A stretch of 8,137 bases of DNA from Bryobacteraceae bacterium. Its GTDB lineage: Bacteria > Acidobacteriota > Terriglobia > Bryobacterales > Bryobacteraceae. The stretch spans positions 1-8,137 of the forward strand of contig JASHQT010000057.1 in the NCBI GenBank assembly GCA_030039005.1. Direction: 5' to 3'. Under the pieces are notes generated by a model, which saw nothing but the letters and a program-made list of their open reading frames with translations, was not told the DNA's origin and did no database searches. Of the stretch, positions 6,047 to 8,137 are shown piece after piece. Position 1 is the first letter of the stretch. The number at the start of each line of letters is the position of its first letter. Both the position numbers and the translations under genes were made by a program.

Positions 6047-7285
6047 GTGAATAAAGTATTTGCTGCATTTACTGTCTTGTTTATTGGCTGGCACCCGTGG
6101 TCATGCCGGGCGCAGCTCCGATTAAGGTTGCAAGACGCGGTCAACGAAGCGATTCAAAGCCGTGCATCGCTGAAGGCGGATGCCGACCAGGTGAGCATTG
6201 CCGAAGGGCTGCGCCGCCAGGCGGGCGTCGTCCCCAACCCCGAATTTCAGTTCCAGAACGAAAACCTCAGGCCGGGTATGACATACACGCGCGATGTCGA
6301 TACCTTGGCCATGATTAATCAGCCCCTCGACATCTTGGGAAAACGGAGACAGCGCATGGTGGTTGCCGGCACAGGAGTAATTCGAAGCCGGGCCGACTAT
6401 GATCTGGCGCAGTGGCAGGTAGCGCGTCAGGTAGAGCTCGCTTATTGGGAAGTGCGAGGGCTGCAAGAGACTCGCGACGTCCTGAAGGATACGGCTGATA
6501 GTTTCCAGAACGTGATCCAGTTTAACGCGGCCCGGTTCAGTACCGGAGCGATCGCCGAACAGGATCTGCTGCGAGTCCGGCTGGAGGGCGAGCGCTTGAA
6601 GATCGCAGCCGACCTCGCGTTAATCGACCTGAATCGCGCGCGCATGGAACTTCTAAGGGAAATGGGCCGGACGGAGTTCACCGACGTGGTTTTAACGGAG
6701 CCGCTCGCGCCCGACTCTACGTTTGTGCCTGCGGGCGTGGAGCAGGCGCTGGCACAGCGCAAAGAGATCCGGGCGGCGCGTGCGGCGCTGGAACAAGCCA
6801 TGGCCAATGTCAGGCTGCAAGAAGTGAATGCGCGCCCAGACTTGAACGTCACTTATGGCTACAAGCGAACCGAATTGCCCGACACCATTTACGGCGTGAA
6901 CACGGCGATCGTCTCGGCGCGGATTACTCTTCCGGTGACGGACAAGAATCAAGGTAACCGCATTGCGGCCGAGGCCGAGGTTCGCCGCGATCAACATCTG
7001 TTGGAAGCGGCGCAGACGGAAGTCCGTGCGGAATATACTGCCGCGCTTCAGGAATACGAAATGCGACGCATGGAGTTGGTCCAAGCCCTGGAACCTTTGC
7101 GCGAGCATGCTGCTGATATCGCAAAGATCGCTGCCGCTGCCTACGCGGAAGGCGGCACCGACCTGCTTCGTTTGCTCGATGCCCAGCGGGCGAGGCTCGA
7201 TGCCCAACTGGCTTGGGCGCGCGGAATGGCGGATTACCGGCAAAGCGTTGTGAGGCTCGAAGCGGCCGAGGGGGTGAACCCGTGA
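6047..7285 (+). CDS. TolC-family outer-membrane efflux channel (CzcC/CusC-like)
   Basis: This 412-residue protein is the outer-membrane channel of a tripartite efflux system. It starts at GTG 6047 with a strong ribosome binding site. The signal peptide is MNKVFAAFTVLFIGWHPWSC, with probable cleavage near RAQ (about 22). The mature part shows the TolC-family pattern of two homologous halves rich in long amphipathic helices. Typical motifs are LQDAVNEAIQSRASLKAD (28-45), VVPNPEFQFQNEN (61-73), QPLDILGKRRQR (92-103), the second-half opening at LAQRKEIRAARAALEQA, RPDLNVTYGYKR, and AYAEGGTDLLRLLDAQRARL near the C-terminus. The length fits the CzcC group used with RND metal pumps rather than longer TolC proteins. 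The stop overlaps the adaptor gene start (GTGA at 7282-7285). Metal efflux is inferred from the neighbouring His-rich protein and CusB-like adaptor; export of another substrate remains possible. Confidence 0.92.
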   Translation: MNKVFAAFTVLFIGWHPWSCRAQLRLRLQDAVNEAIQSRASLKADADQVSIAEGLRRQAGVVPNPEFQFQNENLRPGMTYTRDVDTLAMINQPLDILGKRRQRMVVAGTGVIRSRADYDLAQWQVARQVELAYWEVRGLQETRDVLKDTADSFQNVIQFNAARFSTGAIAEQDLLRVRLEGERLKIAADLALIDLNRARMELLREMGRTEFTDVVLTEPLAPDSTFVPAGVEQALAQRKEIRAARAALEQAMANVRLQEVNARPDLNVTYGYKRTELPDTIYGVNTAIVSARITLPVTDKNQGNRIAAEAEVRRDQHLLEAAQTEVRAEYTAALQEYEMRRMELVQALEPLREHAADIAKIAAAAYAEGGTDLLRLLDAQRARLDAQLAWARGMADYRQSVVRLEAAEGVNP

Positions 7286-8002
7286 AGACCAATGTCCTCA
7301 TTCTGTTATTCGTGAGTTTGTGCGGCATAGGTTGCAATAGACCTGGCGCGTCGACGGAGGCGGCCGCTCCAACGATTGAGAAGGCTTCCAAAGATGAAGT
7401 CGTTCTGTCGCCCCAGCAGCAGGCGGAGGCAAAGGTGGAGACTGAGCCCGCGACGCTTTCTAATGCGCCTGAAATGCTTACCGTGAAAGGCCATATCGCA
7501 CTCGACGACGATCGGACATGGCGCGTGGGCGTGCGCACCATCGGTTCGGTCACCAAAGTCTATGCAAACTTGGGCGACCTCGTTCACAAAGGCCAGATCC
7601 TGGCCCGTTATCACGCGGACGAGGTGCGTGATTCCCGCGCGCAATATCGCACCACGCTGGCCGAGCTGGATCGGGCCAAAGCGGCGGTGGTGCAAGCCGA
7701 CCGCAGTTACAAGCGCGCGCAGCGCTTACTCGAGTTAAAAGCGGGCTCGGTTCAACAAGTGGAGCAGGCGCAGCAGGATTTGCTGACCGCACAAATGGCC
7801 GTAAGGAAGGCCGAGATCGAAGTGGATCGCGGTAAGGATCTGCTTGAAGACGACCTCAAAGTTCCGCCGACCCGGCTCCGAATCGAACCGATGAAACCGA
7901 AGACGAGGTGCCGATCCTGGCGCCCGGCGATGGATACGTCATCGAGAAGAACATCACGCTCATGAAGACTGTGGATCTGTCGAGCGTCACATACGTGATC
8001 GG

Positions 8003-8082
8003 CGATCTATCGAGAGTCTGGATGATCATCTTGGCGGACTGATGCGAGCATCCAGACTCTCGATCTATCGAGAGTCTGGATG
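8003..8082. repeat. 22-bp direct repeat pair flanking the inverted insertion (8003-8024 and 8061-8082)
   Basis: The two copies are identical over 22 bases and begin CGATCTATCG. Both encode DLSRVWM of the adaptor but in different reading frames (3 and 1). They are offset by 58 bases, so one copy is the original and the other is the product of the insertion. Confidence 0.95.
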
Positions 8083-8107
8083 CTCGCATCAGTCCGCCAA
8101 GATGATC
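8024..8107. repeat. Perfect 41-bp inverted repeat with 2-base spacer inside the adaptor gene
   Basis: Positions 8024-8064 are the exact reverse complement of 8067-8107, separated only by CT (8065-8066). The right arm is the natural coding sequence of the adaptor; the left arm is its inverted copy. Such a long near-spacerless palindrome has no place in an adaptor coding sequence. It would extrude as a cruciform and is hard to replicate, clone and sequence. Confidence 0.97.
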
Positions 8108-8137
8108 TCGCAAAGCTTCGCATGGGCCAACCCGCGT

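Larger units (their letters stand above)
7282..8137 (+). pseudogene. CusB/CzcB-like periplasmic adaptor lipoprotein, frame broken twice, 3' end outside window
   Basis: This is an RND efflux adaptor linking the inner-membrane pump to the outer-membrane channel. It begins at GTG 7282, with GAGGGGG at 7268-7274, overlapping the channel stop. The N-terminus is a lipoprotein signal (MKTNVLILLFVSLCGIGC, lipid Cys at 18). A lipoyl-like half follows (VGVRTIGSVTKVYANLGDLVHKGQ, read as 83-106), then a coiled-coil hairpin (about 115-190). Frame 1 makes sense to DDLKVP (about 195), then gives nonsense ending at TGA 7963-7965. From about 7863 the adaptor sequence continues in frame 3 (ADPAPN...PILAPGDGYVIEKN...VTYVIGDLSRVWM) to 8024. 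A 58-base palindromic insertion then intervenes, with a stop at 8040-8042. Frame 1 resumes at 8062 with DLSRVWMLASVRQDDL and LRMGQPA to the edge. As written, a protein of about 227 residues would lack the beta-barrel and membrane-proximal domains. Artefact is an alternative. Confidence 0.85.

Noticed and set aside
7172..7206. Short direct repeat GCTCGATGCCCA in the channel gene
   Set aside because: It encodes LLDAQRARLDAQ, an ordinary heptad-like helix in TolC proteins, and needs no other explanation.
6692..7243. 183-codon frame antisense to the channel gene
   Set aside because: It lies wholly inside a strongly supported TolC-family gene and has no start signal or domain of its own.
7861..8024. 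Programmed ribosomal frameshift in the adaptor gene
   Set aside because: No slippery heptamer is seen near 7861-7866, and adaptors of this family are not known to be frameshifted. A simple base loss is more likely.
8024..8107. Reading the 41-bp palindrome as an IS end, CRISPR repeat or intrinsic terminator
   Set aside because: The right arm is plain adaptor coding sequence, there is no transposase or repeat series, and there is no T-run. A local inverted copy explains it fully.

Overview
The window reads as chromosomal DNA of a GC-rich Gram-negative bacterium. It encodes an outer-membrane TolC-type channel, periplasmic and lipoprotein signal peptides, and an RND-type adaptor. Two DUF6152 proteins, a His-rich exported protein just upstream of a CzcC/CusB-type pair, and an HflK-like protein beside metal transporters make Acidobacteriota my first guess, with Proteobacteria the main alternative. 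No rRNA or other phylogenetic marker is present, so the assignment is soft. The theme is transition-metal handling.

Positions 1-2236 hold a metal-transport block on the + strand: the C-terminal end of a P1B-type metal ATPase cut by the left edge, then an ABC ATPase and an ABC-3 family permease of the ZnuC/ZnuB type that overlap by four bases. No periplasmic metal-binding protein (ZnuA type) is visible. Positions 2356-4332 encode a large HflK-like SPFH protein with about eight predicted membrane segments in front of its SPFH domain. Its placement suggests a link to the transport block, but its function is unknown.

Positions 4374-5415 hold two divergently transcribed small secreted DUF6152 paralogues. 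They are separated by about 250 bases containing three consecutive hairpins. A CGGTC-N3-GACCG palindrome in that gap recurs between the second paralogue and the next operon, hinting at a shared regulator.

Positions 5572-8137 hold an efflux operon in + orientation: a small His-rich exported protein, a CzcC/CusC-like outer-membrane channel, and a CusB/CzcB-like adaptor lipoprotein whose stop/start overlap with the channel gene is GTGA. An RND pump gene would be expected beyond the right edge.

The most striking signal is in the adaptor gene. Its reading frame is broken twice: by an apparent one-base loss near 7864, and by a 58-base insertion that creates a perfect 41-bp inverted repeat with a 2-base spacer at 8024-8107. 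Removing the insertion and restoring one base gives a clean adaptor protein through to the window edge. The insertion has the signature of a fold-back template switch. It could be a real inactivating mutation or a sequencing or assembly artefact, and the sequence alone cannot decide.
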